Of a stretch of 64,000 nucleotides of DNA, positions 37,236-46,027 are shown one piece after another; within the stretch, counting starts at the first letter, position 1; each line of letters starts with the position of its first letter. A program made the translations under genes and the position numbers. The DNA is taken from NCBI GenBank assembly GCA_965262785.1, contig OZ253559.1:2542001-2606000 (forward strand). The letters run 5' to 3'. The DNA is from G965218495 sp965262785 (GTDB lineage Bacteria; Bacteroidota; Rhodothermia; Rhodothermales; Bin80). The notes beneath the pieces were generated by a model. It was not told the DNA's origin and searched no databases. It saw only the letters and a list, made by a program, of their open reading frames with translations.

Positions 37236-38247
37236 GGCCATTGCGCGTATAGCAGCACAGTGGCGCGAACCAAACCACCCTGCCCGCCAAAGGGCAGTTC
37301 ACGCTACGCTGCAAGCACCCAACAGGTTTACGCGGGAAGCGTTGGCATTTGCGATCAACCAGCAGATGGCTCTCCTGGATTCGGCGCGCCTGAATGCATG
37401 GATCGGAGATCGGCATGCGAAGACGTCCAGTACCGTCGGTGTCTTGAATGCGGGCAACGTCCCACTGGCAGGGTTGCAGGATCTTTTGGCTGTGGTATGC
37501 ACAGGGCACCACTACGTAGGGTCGGTGTCCCGGAAATGCCCTGCACTTCTGCCAGCGTTTTCAGAGGCGGCTGGTCTGGACGCTCGCTTTGTTGACTCGG
37601 ATGCGCTGTGGAAGTGCTCGGACGCCATCATCGCAACCGGCACCGACGAATCCCGGGCGTGGGCCACGGCGCAGGCGAAGCGGTATGGCGTGGCCCGGCA
37701 CCGGTGCCTCTTGCGGGGGCACAGCTACAGCGCAGCAGTGGTCGACGGCCGTGAAAGCGCAGATGAGCGCGAGCGGCTGGCAGAAGACGCCCTACTTCAT
37801 GAGGGCATGGGGTGCAGAAGCGTAGCGCTTATTTGGGCGCCCGCAGAGTTATCTCCGGACCCCTATCTGGAGAGCATGGCACACTTTCGTGCGGCATTTC
37901 CAGCGCACAGGGACACGCCAGGGGCCTTGGTGATGCAGCAATCGCTACTTAAGGCACTGGGCGTGCCGCATGCCTATGGGGAGGGGTTGGAATTCTTGAT
38001 GAGCCGCGGCCCGGCGCAGCCACAGGGGCCCGCTCATATTCGATGGGTACCCTATGGTGGCTGGAACGTCGTAGAGAATGAACTTGCGGCGCATGGGGCG
38101 CGGTTGCAACGAGTGTTTTTGCGCGAGGGTTTGATCGACAAGCTGAGGGGCGGCGCGCCGGTAGAAGCCTTGGGGTTTGCGCAGCGCCCTTCTCTTGCAT
38201 GGCACCCGGATGGCCAAGACACCGTAGCATTTCTGAGTGCCCTGTAG
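37228..38247 (+). CDS. LuxC-like acyl-CoA/acyl-protein reductase
   Basis: NADPH-dependent acyl reductase-like protein of 339 residues, aldehyde-dehydrogenase fold. STVGVLNAGNVPLAGLQDLL near residue 70 and SDAIIATGTDESRAWA near 135 match the nucleotide-binding part, and RHRCLLRGHSYSAAVVDG with DALLHEGMGCRSV near 200 contains the expected catalytic Cys. It would reduce the acyl group activated by the LuxE-like protein to an aldehyde. The ATG at 37228 lies inside the end of the LuxE-like gene. Confidence 0.87.
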   Translation: MFEAIARIAAQWREPNHPARQRAVHATLQAPNRFTREALAFAINQQMALLDSARLNAWIGDRHAKTSSTVGVLNAGNVPLAGLQDLLAVVCTGHHYVGSVSRKCPALLPAFSEAAGLDARFVDSDALWKCSDAIIATGTDESRAWATAQAKRYGVARHRCLLRGHSYSAAVVDGRESADERERLAEDALLHEGMGCRSVALIWAPAELSPDPYLESMAHFRAAFPAHRDTPGALVMQQSLLKALGVPHAYGEGLEFLMSRGPAQPQGPAHIRWVPYGGWNVVENELAAHGARLQRVFLREGLIDKLRGGAPVEALGFAQRPSLAWHPDGQDTVAFLSAL

Positions 38248-38307
38248 GAAACCCAGCCGAGCATACCTGCGTATGGGTGCGTTTTGCCACTGCAGTAGAC
38301 AGCAAAA

Positions 38308-38790
38308 GTGCCCGAAGCAGCGCGAGATCAGTCGCAAGAAAACAGGAACGAACGCTTAACCCGCCATTGGGGTACCCTTGCGTCGGACCTGCAGACTTGG
38401 GTCGAGCTCAAGATATCTTTGATAGAGATCCAACTGATTGACCGTCTCAAATGGGAGCTTTTGTCGAAGGGCATACCCGCAATGATGTTTGCAGCAGCCT
38501 TGGGGCTCCTGCTAGTCGGCGGCGCTTTGGGGCTCGGCGAGATATTCGGACGTCCTTCATGGGGCTTTTTCGCTGTCGGTGGCATGGTAGGAGTATTAGC
38601 AGGGCTCGCGCACCTGCTTCGAATTCGCGCAGAAGACAAAAAACAACATGGAAAAAGACGACCAAAAGCGAACCGCCTCCGAAGTACAGAAGTTGCTGAA
38701 GGAGAAAACCAGGCAAATCGAGCGGCACCTTCAGGCACTGAAGCACGAAGTGTCCAACTTCACGCCGACGGTTCGCGAAGCGATCAATAA
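38308..38790 (+). CDS. holin-superfamily-like membrane protein
   Basis: Small membrane protein of 160 residues with an amphipathic N-terminal helix (LQTWVELKISLIEIQLIDRL) and two hydrophobic helices (PAMMFAAALGLLLVGGALGLG and FFAVGGMVGVLAGLAHLL). This resembles the phage-holin-3/6-like family often found before DUF883-type genes. The last 45 residues are charged, lack a pattern and lie in the region overlapping the next gene by 143 bases in another frame. The overlapping tail may be of little functional value. Role unknown, probably envelope. Confidence 0.65.
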   Translation: MPEAARDQSQENRNERLTRHWGTLASDLQTWVELKISLIEIQLIDRLKWELLSKGIPAMMFAAALGLLLVGGALGLGEIFGRPSWGFFAVGGMVGVLAGLAHLLRIRAEDKKQHGKRRPKANRLRSTEVAEGENQANRAAPSGTEARSVQLHADGSRSDQ

Positions 38791-39118
38791 GAACCCCTTG
38801 CTGACAGTAGGGGGTGCATTGGCGGCCGGCGTAATTACCGGAATGCTCTTGTCGCGGCAACGCAGTGACCCATATAGCCGCGCGATGATGGATGCATACC
38901 TGGCGCCCATTGCAGCAACGGTGCAAGCTCGGATGAGTACCGGCGAAAATGCGGAAGACGCCGTGCGGGCGGCACTGCGTGGCCAGCTGCCAGTCCCTGC
39001 TCCGGCACCTTCCCTGAGCACGGAGCTTTTGCGACTCCTTCTTCCGGTAGTTGTAGGATGGGCTGCCCAGACTCTTGGCAAGAGCAATGTTGGAGGCGCA
39101 GTGGACTCGGATGCGTAA
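38648..39118 (+). CDS. DUF883/ElaB-like membrane-anchored protein
   Basis: Protein of 156 residues with a charged coiled-coil-like start (QKLLKEKTRQIERHLQALKHEV), one glycine-rich membrane helix (NPLLTVGGALAAGVITGMLL, about residues 49-68) and a second hydrophobic helix near the C-terminus (LLRLLLPVVVGWAAQTLG). The first part resembles DUF883/ElaB/YgaM proteins, which associate with ribosomes or the inner membrane in other bacteria. The start lies 143 bases inside the holin-like gene. Function unknown. Confidence 0.65.
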   Translation: MEKDDQKRTASEVQKLLKEKTRQIERHLQALKHEVSNFTPTVREAINKNPLLTVGGALAAGVITGMLLSRQRSDPYSRAMMDAYLAPIAATVQARMSTGENAEDAVRAALRGQLPVPAPAPSLSTELLRLLLPVVVGWAAQTLGKSNVGGAVDSDA

Positions 39119-39130
39119 GGTCTCTTGCGC

Positions 39131-39769
39131 GTGAAGACACGTCTGGCGCTCTTTGGCCCACCGGGGGCCGGCAAAGGTACGCAGGCCAAGTTTCTGGTCG
39201 AGCGCTTGGGGTTTGCGCATATTTCGACCGGCCGGATCTTGCGCCTAGCAAAGCGTGAAGATTCCCCGGTTGGACGCACAGCACAAGCCTACATTGATAC
39301 CGGGCGTCTGGTGCCGGATGCATTCATGTATGACCTCGTGGAGCGAGCACTGGGCGAGGCTCGTTGGGACCGCTTTGTACTTGATGGATTTCCAAGAACA
39401 CTGATCCAAGCCCGCTGGCTGACCGCATGCCTAAGTAAGAAGAATGCGGTCTTGAATGCCGTAGTATTCATGGACCTGTCCGACGACCGTGTGGTCGCGC
39501 GCCTGTCTCGCCGCTGTGTCCACAAGATAACAGGAGAGAACTTTCACCTGGATTCCAGGCCGCCGGTGGGGATTGATCCTGCACTCATTGTTCAGCGCAA
39601 GGACGACAGGCCGGAAGCCGTCCGACAGCGGCTGCGCATCTATCACGAAACGACCCAACCGGTAGCGGACTACTATCGAAGTACCGGAACCATCGTTAAG
39701 GTCGACGCTTTGGGCTGTTTTGACGACGTCTATGGCCGAATTTACCGCTTGTTGGAGGCTGCTGCCTAA
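39131..39769 (+). CDS. adk: adenylate kinase
   Basis: Cytoplasmic enzyme interconverting ATP, ADP and AMP, about 212 residues. P-loop GPPGAGKGTQAKFLVERLG, AMP-binding HISTGRILR, FVLDGFPRTLIQA, and the LID region SRRCVHKITGENFHLDSRPP are all in order, followed by RPEAVRQRLRIYHETTQPV. The LID has Cys but not the four-Cys zinc set. A GTG at 39131 with AAGG upstream is taken as the start; a TTG 6 bases earlier is possible. Polyprenyl synthase follows after 12 bases. Confidence 0.94.
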   Translation: MKTRLALFGPPGAGKGTQAKFLVERLGFAHISTGRILRLAKREDSPVGRTAQAYIDTGRLVPDAFMYDLVERALGEARWDRFVLDGFPRTLIQARWLTACLSKKNAVLNAVVFMDLSDDRVVARLSRRCVHKITGENFHLDSRPPVGIDPALIVQRKDDRPEAVRQRLRIYHETTQPVADYYRSTGTIVKVDALGCFDDVYGRIYRLLEAAA

Positions 39770-39781
39770 ACGAAAAGCTTA

Positions 39782-40759
39782 ATGGAGGCGCATGTGCGGG
39801 AGCGTGTGACTGACCTGGGTGCAATGGTGTCCGCACGCCTGTCGGCGATCGCAGCTCACAACAAGCCCGACGTATTGTACGACCCGGTGCGGTATGTCTT
39901 GGCAGGCCAGGGCAAACGCCTGAGGCCGGTACTGCTGCTGCATTGCGCCGAGTTGTATGGTGTAAGCAATGAGGATGCGCTCCCCATCGCGCTCGCAATT
40001 GAGGCGTCGCACAACTGGGCACTGGTACACGATGACATCATGGACGGGGCCGCTACGCGGCGCGGTCGCGCGACTGTGCACGTAAAATGGGACGCGGATA
40101 CTGCACTGCTTTGTGGTGATGTGCTAATGGGGTTGGCGTTCGGCCAGCTCCTGCAAGCGAAGGCTACGCAGCTGCCTGCTCTCCTGGGAGCGTTTACGCG
40201 CACGGTCACGGCCCTCTGCGAAGGGCAGGCACTGGACATGCAGTTTGAAACACGCGCAGATGTTACGACCCAGGAGTACCTGTTCATGATTGACCTGAAG
40301 ACGGGTGCGCTCATTGGTGCTGCCTTGGAGATGGGTGCGATTCTGGGCGATGCTTCACCTGCAGACCGTGCCGCCGTGTGCAGCGCCGGAATGGCACTTG
40401 GAAGAGCCTTTCAGCTTCAGGACGACCTCTTGGACTTGGTGGCCCAAGATCGGCGATGGGGCAAAGTGATTGGGGGCGACCTCATAGAAGGCAAGAAGAC
40501 GTTCTTGCTCCTGGAATCCCTAGATCGCGCCCAAGGTGAGGATAGGACATTCTTCAATCGCATCCAGCATGGCGAAGGAATAGAGCCGTGCGACATTGGC
40601 GAGGCGCGCAGTCGCATGGACCGTCTTGGCGTCTTGGCCTGTGCCAGAAATAACGTGGCTCACTATACAAGCCTGGCCATTAGGCACTTGAGCCTGTTGC
40701 CGCGGCGCGCCGATGTATTGGTGACAATCATGAAGACCATGGCCGCAAGAGAGCACTAG
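39782..40759 (+). CDS. polyprenyl diphosphate synthase
   Basis: Trans-prenyltransferase of 325 residues that condenses isopentenyl diphosphate onto an allylic primer. GKRLRPVLLLHCAELYG precedes the first aspartate-rich motif in LVHDDIMDGAATRRGRATVH (about residue 85); KTGALIGAALEMGAILG and the second motif FQLQDDLLDLV (about residue 215) follow. Chain length cannot be told with confidence: farnesyl, geranylgeranyl or longer quinone side chains are all possible. It is flanked by adk and a sugar isomerase on the same strand. Confidence 0.93.
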   Translation: MEAHVRERVTDLGAMVSARLSAIAAHNKPDVLYDPVRYVLAGQGKRLRPVLLLHCAELYGVSNEDALPIALAIEASHNWALVHDDIMDGAATRRGRATVHVKWDADTALLCGDVLMGLAFGQLLQAKATQLPALLGAFTRTVTALCEGQALDMQFETRADVTTQEYLFMIDLKTGALIGAALEMGAILGDASPADRAAVCSAGMALGRAFQLQDDLLDLVAQDRRWGKVIGGDLIEGKKTFLLLESLDRAQGEDRTFFNRIQHGEGIEPCDIGEARSRMDRLGVLACARNNVAHYTSLAIRHLSLLPRRADVLVTIMKTMAAREH

Positions 40760-40829
40760 CGACCCGTACTCTCCAGTCTACTCCTCTTAGGCTTCTTACC
40801 CGATCAACCTAAGCAAACGCAAAGATGCA

Positions 40830-41885
40830 ATGACACGCAGCGATATTGACCGCTTTGATAAGGAGGACATGTACGGAGCGGTGCGGGACTTTCCGGAGCA
40901 GCTTCGAGATGGCCGTCAGCGGGCATTAGACCAGGTAGAAAAGACGGTTTCGCTTCAGGGTAGGCTTTACGATGGTGTTGTGGTCGCCGGGATGGGTGGC
41001 AGCGCCATTGGGGGAGACTTTCTGCGTGCCCTCAGCGTGGATACAGCCAGTATGCCCATCGTAGTAAACCGAAGTTACTTGCTGCCCGGTTGGGTGAGCG
41101 CTAGGTCTTTGGTTATTGCTTCCAGCTATTCGGGTAATACAGAAGAGACCCTGATGGCCTTTGACAAGGCCGCGGCACGAGGCGCTTCGCTTCTTTGCAT
41201 TGCCACCGGTGGCACGCTGAAGCAGCGCGCGGCGGCGGCGGGTGTGCCGGTGATCGACCTATTGCCGGGACTGCAGCCACGAGCAGCTCTCAGCTACTCT
41301 GCGGCGGCACTCCTGACGGCCTCCAGTGCACTGGGGCTTGTGAGAATAAACGACAGTGATTGGGATGAAGCGGTAGAGATCCTTCAGTCTCAGCGGACGG
41401 CCTGGGAAGATCCGACGCGTAAAGACAATGCAGCATTGCTGCTGGCGCAAAAGCTGCGACCTCTGTTTCCGGTGATATATAGCAGCGAGCAGCTTGAGGT
41501 TGCCAACCTCCGCTGGCGCAACCAGATGCACGAGAATGCCAAGACTTTTGCCGTAGGAAACCTCTTGCCGGAGATGAACCACAACGAGATCATGGGATGG
41601 GCCCGCTTCGGCACAGAGCTCAGCAAGCTCGGCGTGGTCGTACTGCGTGACCGGGAAGATCATCCACGGACCCGGCGCCGCTTGCAAGTTACCGCCGCGT
41701 TGCTCAAAGGGCATGCCGGACACTGGGAAGAGGTCAGCAGTGTAGGATCCAGCAGGCTGGCACGAATTTTGTCGCTCATGTACAGAAGCGACTGGGTCAG
41801 CCTTTTCCTGGCTATTTGCCACGAGACCGATCCGTCGCCGGTAGGGCTCATAAGTACGCTCAAGGAGCGGCTCGCCACAGGATAA
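40830..41885 (+). CDS. bifunctional phosphoglucose/phosphomannose isomerase
   Basis: SIS-fold isomerase of 351 residues that interconverts glucose-6-phosphate or mannose-6-phosphate with fructose-6-phosphate. The motifs VVAGMGGSAIGGDFLRAL (near residue 50) and VIASSYSGNTEETLMAF (near 92) are characteristic of the Pgi/Pmi family, and NQMHENAKTFAVGNLLPEMNHNEIMGW near 230 carries the catalytic Glu and His. It is a soluble cytoplasmic protein. This is the only clear central-metabolism sugar isomerase in the window. Confidence 0.92.
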   Translation: MTRSDIDRFDKEDMYGAVRDFPEQLRDGRQRALDQVEKTVSLQGRLYDGVVVAGMGGSAIGGDFLRALSVDTASMPIVVNRSYLLPGWVSARSLVIASSYSGNTEETLMAFDKAAARGASLLCIATGGTLKQRAAAAGVPVIDLLPGLQPRAALSYSAAALLTASSALGLVRINDSDWDEAVEILQSQRTAWEDPTRKDNAALLLAQKLRPLFPVIYSSEQLEVANLRWRNQMHENAKTFAVGNLLPEMNHNEIMGWARFGTELSKLGVVVLRDREDHPRTRRRLQVTAALLKGHAGHWEEVSSVGSSRLARILSLMYRSDWVSLFLAICHETDPSPVGLISTLKERLATG

Positions 41886-41963
41886 TCAGTCCCCCATTGG
41901 GAACCGCTATTGCTACGCACTCTACAACGATGCTCCTGCCTTCTGCAGCTAACGGGCTGCCCA

Positions 41964-44918
41964 ATGGGTCAAGCTAAAGCTCTATTGACGATGCTGGTAG
42001 TGTGCGGCCTTGCCGCGCCTACGCAAGCGCAGTACTGGTTTCACTTCGGGCGCAACAAGATCCAGTACGAGAATTTCGATTGGCATGTCCTGAAAACGGA
42101 GCACTTTGACATCTACTTCTATCCCGAAATGCAGGAGCTGGCGGAGCACGGGGCCGCATTTGCGGAGGAGGCCTATCGCGAACTCCAGAACAAATTCAAC
42201 TTTTCGCTCGCCAATCGTCCACCGATCGTTTTTTACTCGTCCAACCTGCACTTCAAGCAGACCAACATCACCGACGGGTTTATTCCCGATGGAGTCGGTG
42301 GCTTCTTTGAGTTCCTGAAGGGCCGTGTGGTGATCCCCGCCAATGGGGACCTGCACCGATTCCGTCGCGTGGTGCGGCATGAGATGGTACATGTATTTAC
42401 GTTGAACAAGGTCGCGCGTGCCTATCGCGACCACCGCATCCCGCCGGATAGATTCCTGCCGTTGTGGTTTACGGAAGGGCTGGCGGAATATTGGTCCGGC
42501 GAGCCGGATTTCCAGCATGAGATGGTGATCCGGGATGCACTCTACTCGAATTTTTTCGTGCCGCTGCAAAACATCTACCGTATCACCGGCACTTACGTCA
42601 TGTACAAGGAAGGAGAGGCGCTCTGCCGCTTTATTGCCGAAACATATGGCGAGGAGAAGCTCCTGGAGCTTATGGAGAATGCCTGGCGCGATCCTGATTT
42701 CAGGAGGGTTATGGAGTACGTGCTGCGCGAGGATTACCGAGTGCTGGGAGACAGGTGGCTAGAGTGGTTGAGGGAGCAGTACTACCCCAAGCTTGAGGAC
42801 GCCGAAGCACCTACGCTCCTGACCGAAGTAGTTTCGGCGCGCGGGTTCAATTCCAAGCCTGTAGCCTACAGCCGCAAGGACGGGCGGCGGCAGGTTTACT
42901 TTGTCGGCAACCACAATGGCTACGGCAATGTATTCTACGTTGATGTGGATTCGCTGTACCGACCGCTGCACCGGCCGAAGGTGCTGGTCAGGGGCGAGCG
43001 TGCAAATCGCTTTGAGGCCTTTCACCTGCTGGAGAGTCGACTGAGCATATCCAAGAGCGGTGTGCTCGCTTTTGTAACCAAGAGTGGCAAGAAAGATGTC
43101 ATCCATACGTACGACTTGGAGGCAGGCGCCTTTGGGCCGGTATATGAATTTGACGGCCTAATCGCCGTCTATTCGCCGTCGTGGAGCCCGGACGGCCAAA
43201 GACTGGCCTTTACCTCTATCGATCAAAGCGGGCATATTGACCTCTACGTTTATGACACGGAAACGGGAATGCTGCAACGCCTCACGCACGATCTGTACGA
43301 CGATCGTGATCCTGCCTGGAGTCCCGACGGCCGACGTATCGCCTTTTCGTCGGACCGCACCTCGGTAGGGCACCAGCATGCTTACAACCTTTTCACGTAC
43401 GACTTCCTCACCGGCTCAATTGACTACGTTACCTTCGGTGCCCACCATGATTTCTCGCCGCGATGGAGCCCGGACGGCACTCAGATTGTCTTCACCAGTA
43501 CCCGTCGTGACTCTACCGGGCGCTATGGGGGCCGAGACATCTATGTGATTGACGCGGAGGGCCGTATCCCGCCGCCCCTGATCGCGAGTGACACCAATGC
43601 TGCGGGTCCGGAGTATCGCCTGGCGTCCAGCCGGCGGACTCTGCGACGGCTTACGCACCTCACCACGGCTGCCTTCGACCCCATGTGGACAGAGGACCAG
43701 CACTTGGTTTTCACAAGCTTTGAGAATTTCACCTTTACCATAAGGGCTCTGGGAAGTCTTGACTCATTGTTATCCTATCCCAAGGAAGAAGGATTGGTGG
43801 ACTTGGCTCGCGCCGGCAGCGAGCCATGGGCTTTTGAATACATCAAAGCCGAAACCCAGGCGGAAAAGGTCCCATACAAGCGTCGCTATGGGCTGGACAT
43901 TGCACAGGGTCAGCTTTCCAACAACGCTATATGGGGCACAAGCGGCGGTGCCGTTTTGTCGTTCTCGGACCTTTTGGGGGATGATCGTTTGTTTTTGGCA
44001 CTTTACAGCACCGGTCAATACGGTGATAGCTTCTTACGTAGCTTGAATTTCGAGCTCTCTCGCGTTCAGCTCCACCGGCGAACAAATGTAGGCTACGGAA
44101 TCTTCCGTTACGGCGGCAGGCGGTACGACTTCACCGAACCCGATGCTTCACTCGAGTTTCCGTGGTTCTGGGAGGAGGTCTATGGCGTCTTTGGGGCGGT
44201 TAGCTTCCCGATCTCGATGTTTCGGCGAGTTGAGCTGAGCACGTCGGCGAGCTATGACCGCAAACAGATTCCAGAGCATCGCATTGACAGAGAAGCGTAT
44301 CTGCTCTCCAACGCCGTATCACTGGTACATGACAATGCGCTGTATGATGTCAACGGGCCGGTTGATGGTTGGCGCGCGAAGCTGACTTTGGCGTACACTA
44401 CCGATGTCAGGTATTCGAACGTCAACTACGTTACGGTAGCTGCAGATCTTAGGCATTACTTGCGGATACTTCGCAATGTGTCCTTTGCTTCACGGGCCAT
44501 GGCAAGAGGTAATCATGGACGTGAGGCGCGGCTGTGGTTTATGGGCGGCAGCTGGGACCTTAGAGGCTATCCCCTGTTTGACGTGCGTGGCAACAAGATG
44601 TGGTTTACCTCGCATGAATTGCGTTTTCCCATCCTGGAGCGGCCATTCCTTCATGTCCCGCTCTTGGCGGCGATTGGCGTAAGCAACTTGCGCGGTGCCC
44701 TTTTCTTTGATGCGGCCCATGCCTGGAATAACGGATACGACAAGCGCATTCCTCAAATCTTCGCAGGAGAGACGCTGGGGTCCTCAGGCCTGGGCTTCAG
44801 GCTTAACCTGTTTGGCGGCTTTGTCCTTCGCTACGACATCGGGTTCCGATATCGTGACGGATTCAAGCACCGTGACAACCGCCTGTTCCGGCAGTTCTTT
44901 TTCGGGTACGACTTTTAG
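41964..44918 (+). CDS. outer-membrane protein: metallopeptidase-like, TolB propeller and barrel domains
   Basis: Large exported protein of about 984 residues with three parts. After the signal peptide (ALLTMLVVCGLAAPTQAQ), residues 30-300 contain a gluzincin-like site, RHEMVHVF near residue 137 and FTEGLAEYWSGE near 170, as in the peptidase-MA group. Residues about 310-620 carry TolB/PD40-type propeller repeats (PSWSPDGQRLAFTS, PAWSPDGRRIAFSS, PRWSPDGTQIVFTS). From about 640 the chain looks like an Omp85/surface-antigen-type barrel, ending in FFFGYDF with the terminal Phe needed for barrel insertion. ATG 41964 is preferred over 41910 because it starts the leader. The stop overlaps the next GTG by one base. 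Confidence 0.85.
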   Translation: MGQAKALLTMLVVCGLAAPTQAQYWFHFGRNKIQYENFDWHVLKTEHFDIYFYPEMQELAEHGAAFAEEAYRELQNKFNFSLANRPPIVFYSSNLHFKQTNITDGFIPDGVGGFFEFLKGRVVIPANGDLHRFRRVVRHEMVHVFTLNKVARAYRDHRIPPDRFLPLWFTEGLAEYWSGEPDFQHEMVIRDALYSNFFVPLQNIYRITGTYVMYKEGEALCRFIAETYGEEKLLELMENAWRDPDFRRVMEYVLREDYRVLGDRWLEWLREQYYPKLEDAEAPTLLTEVVSARGFNSKPVAYSRKDGRRQVYFVGNHNGYGNVFYVDVDSLYRPLHRPKVLVRGERANRFEAFHLLESRLSISKSGVLAFVTKSGKKDVIHTYDLEAGAFGPVYEFDGLIAVYSPSWSPDGQRLAFTSIDQSGHIDLYVYDTETGMLQRLTHDLYDDRDPAWSPDGRRIAFSSDRTSVGHQHAYNLFTYDFLTGSIDYVTFGAHHDFSPRWSPDGTQIVFTSTRRDSTGRYGGRDIYVIDAEGRIPPPLIASDTNAAGPEYRLASSRRTLRRLTHLTTAAFDPMWTEDQHLVFTSFENFTFTIRALGSLDSLLSYPKEEGLVDLARAGSEPWAFEYIKAETQAEKVPYKRRYGLDIAQGQLSNNAIWGTSGGAVLSFSDLLGDDRLFLALYSTGQYGDSFLRSLNFELSRVQLHRRTNVGYGIFRYGGRRYDFTEPDASLEFPWFWEEVYGVFGAVSFPISMFRRVELSTSASYDRKQIPEHRIDREAYLLSNAVSLVHDNALYDVNGPVDGWRAKLTLAYTTDVRYSNVNYVTVAADLRHYLRILRNVSFASRAMARGNHGREARLWFMGGSWDLRGYPLFDVRGNKMWFTSHELRFPILERPFLHVPLLAAIGVSNLRGALFFDAAHAWNNGYDKRIPQIFAGETLGSSGLGFRLNLFGGFVLRYDIGFRYRDGFKHRDNRLFRQFFFGYDF

Positions 44919-46027
44919 TGCGGGCCGAAGCGTACATCGCTGCCTCCTTGCTGCTCCTGGTGGCCGGCGGCTGCGTGGTACTCAAGATCGATGACATCGA
45001 GTTGCTTTCGCAGCGGCGCGGGCCGGCTACGTTGATTCCACCGCTGCGTGTGGAATGGACCTACAATGCGGGCGCGGGATTCGGCGGAGATGGCCCGGTG
45101 GTCGTTGGCGACCACATCCTAGTAGCAACGCGCAACGGCGATTTGCATGCCATCAGCGTCCAGTCTGGCCAACGCGCGGGATTCAAGAGCTTTGGAGATG
45201 CGTTGGAGGCGGCACCCTTGGTAGCGGGCAAGATGCTGTATGTGCCAGTGGACATGGGTAGGCGCGCCATCTACGCGTACAACCTAGAGCGAAGTGCCGT
45301 CACCTGGCGCTGGCAAGGAGAGCCCATCTCCGTGGGGCTGCTTCCTGTGGAGACAGGCTTTGTGTCCGTGGATGTCCGCTCAGTGGTTCGCCGTCACGAA
45401 GGCCTAAGCATTGCCTGGACACAGCAGCTTGGCGATGATCGGTTTGTCCATGCACGTCCACTTTCTGCGGCTGGCCTTGTCATAGTAGCCGACGACCTTG
45501 GCACAGTGCGTGCTTTGAGCCCAAACGATGGTTCTATACGCTGGACCACGGCGCTAGGCGCACCCGTTTACAATGGGATGGCGGAGCACGCAGACCGCAT
45601 CTATGTTTCAACCACACGCGGAAAGCACTTTGCTTTGGAGGCGGCGACTGGCTCGGTGCTCTGGGACTATGCACTCTCGGACACTACCGTGCGTATAGCC
45701 ACGGCTACGGCAGACAGCTCGACTGTGGTCTTTGGAGCCACCGATGGCACCGTTACGGCGCTCGATGCCCTGACCGGTGCCGTTGATTGGCACTGGGTGG
45801 CGCCGGATGCCATCGTTGCAGCGCCGTACATGAACCAGAGCGCGGTATATGTTGGCAGCATGGGAAGCATGGTTTATGCACTTGACCGAAAGACTGGCTC
45901 AGAGCTATGGCAAGAGCAGCTCCGCGGTCGGATAAAGTCTAACATAGTTGGCTACGACGACTTCCTCGTTGTGCTTTCCGGGCCGCGCTATGTCTATTTG
46001 TTGAAGGCCGATGAAGCAGCTCAGTAG
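44918..46027 (+). CDS. PQQ-like beta-propeller lipoprotein (BamB-like)
   Basis: Lipoprotein of 369 residues; lipobox LLLLVAGGC places the lipidated Cys near residue 19. The mature part repeats the PQQ-propeller strand motif (VLVATRNGDLHAI-like, IVADDLGTVRALSPNDGSI, YVSTTRGKHFALEAATGSV, VFGATDGTVTALDALTGAV, YVGSMGSMVYALDRKTGSE), giving six to seven blades. This is the build of BamB, a periplasmic part of the barrel-assembly machine, but other propeller lipoproteins look alike. Its coupling to an upstream barrel protein (1-base overlap) is compatible with outer-membrane assembly. It overlaps the PEGA gene by 17 bases. Confidence 0.8.
   Translation: MRAEAYIAASLLLLVAGGCVVLKIDDIELLSQRRGPATLIPPLRVEWTYNAGAGFGGDGPVVVGDHILVATRNGDLHAISVQSGQRAGFKSFGDALEAAPLVAGKMLYVPVDMGRRAIYAYNLERSAVTWRWQGEPISVGLLPVETGFVSVDVRSVVRRHEGLSIAWTQQLGDDRFVHARPLSAAGLVIVADDLGTVRALSPNDGSIRWTTALGAPVYNGMAEHADRIYVSTTRGKHFALEAATGSVLWDYALSDTTVRIATATADSSTVVFGATDGTVTALDALTGAVDWHWVAPDAIVAAPYMNQSAVYVGSMGSMVYALDRKTGSELWQEQLRGRIKSNIVGYDDFLVVLSGPRYVYLLKADEAAQ

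Noticed and set aside
36261..38247. Bioluminescence operon
   Set aside because: Only LuxE- and LuxC-like genes are present; no luciferase subunits or thioesterase nearby.
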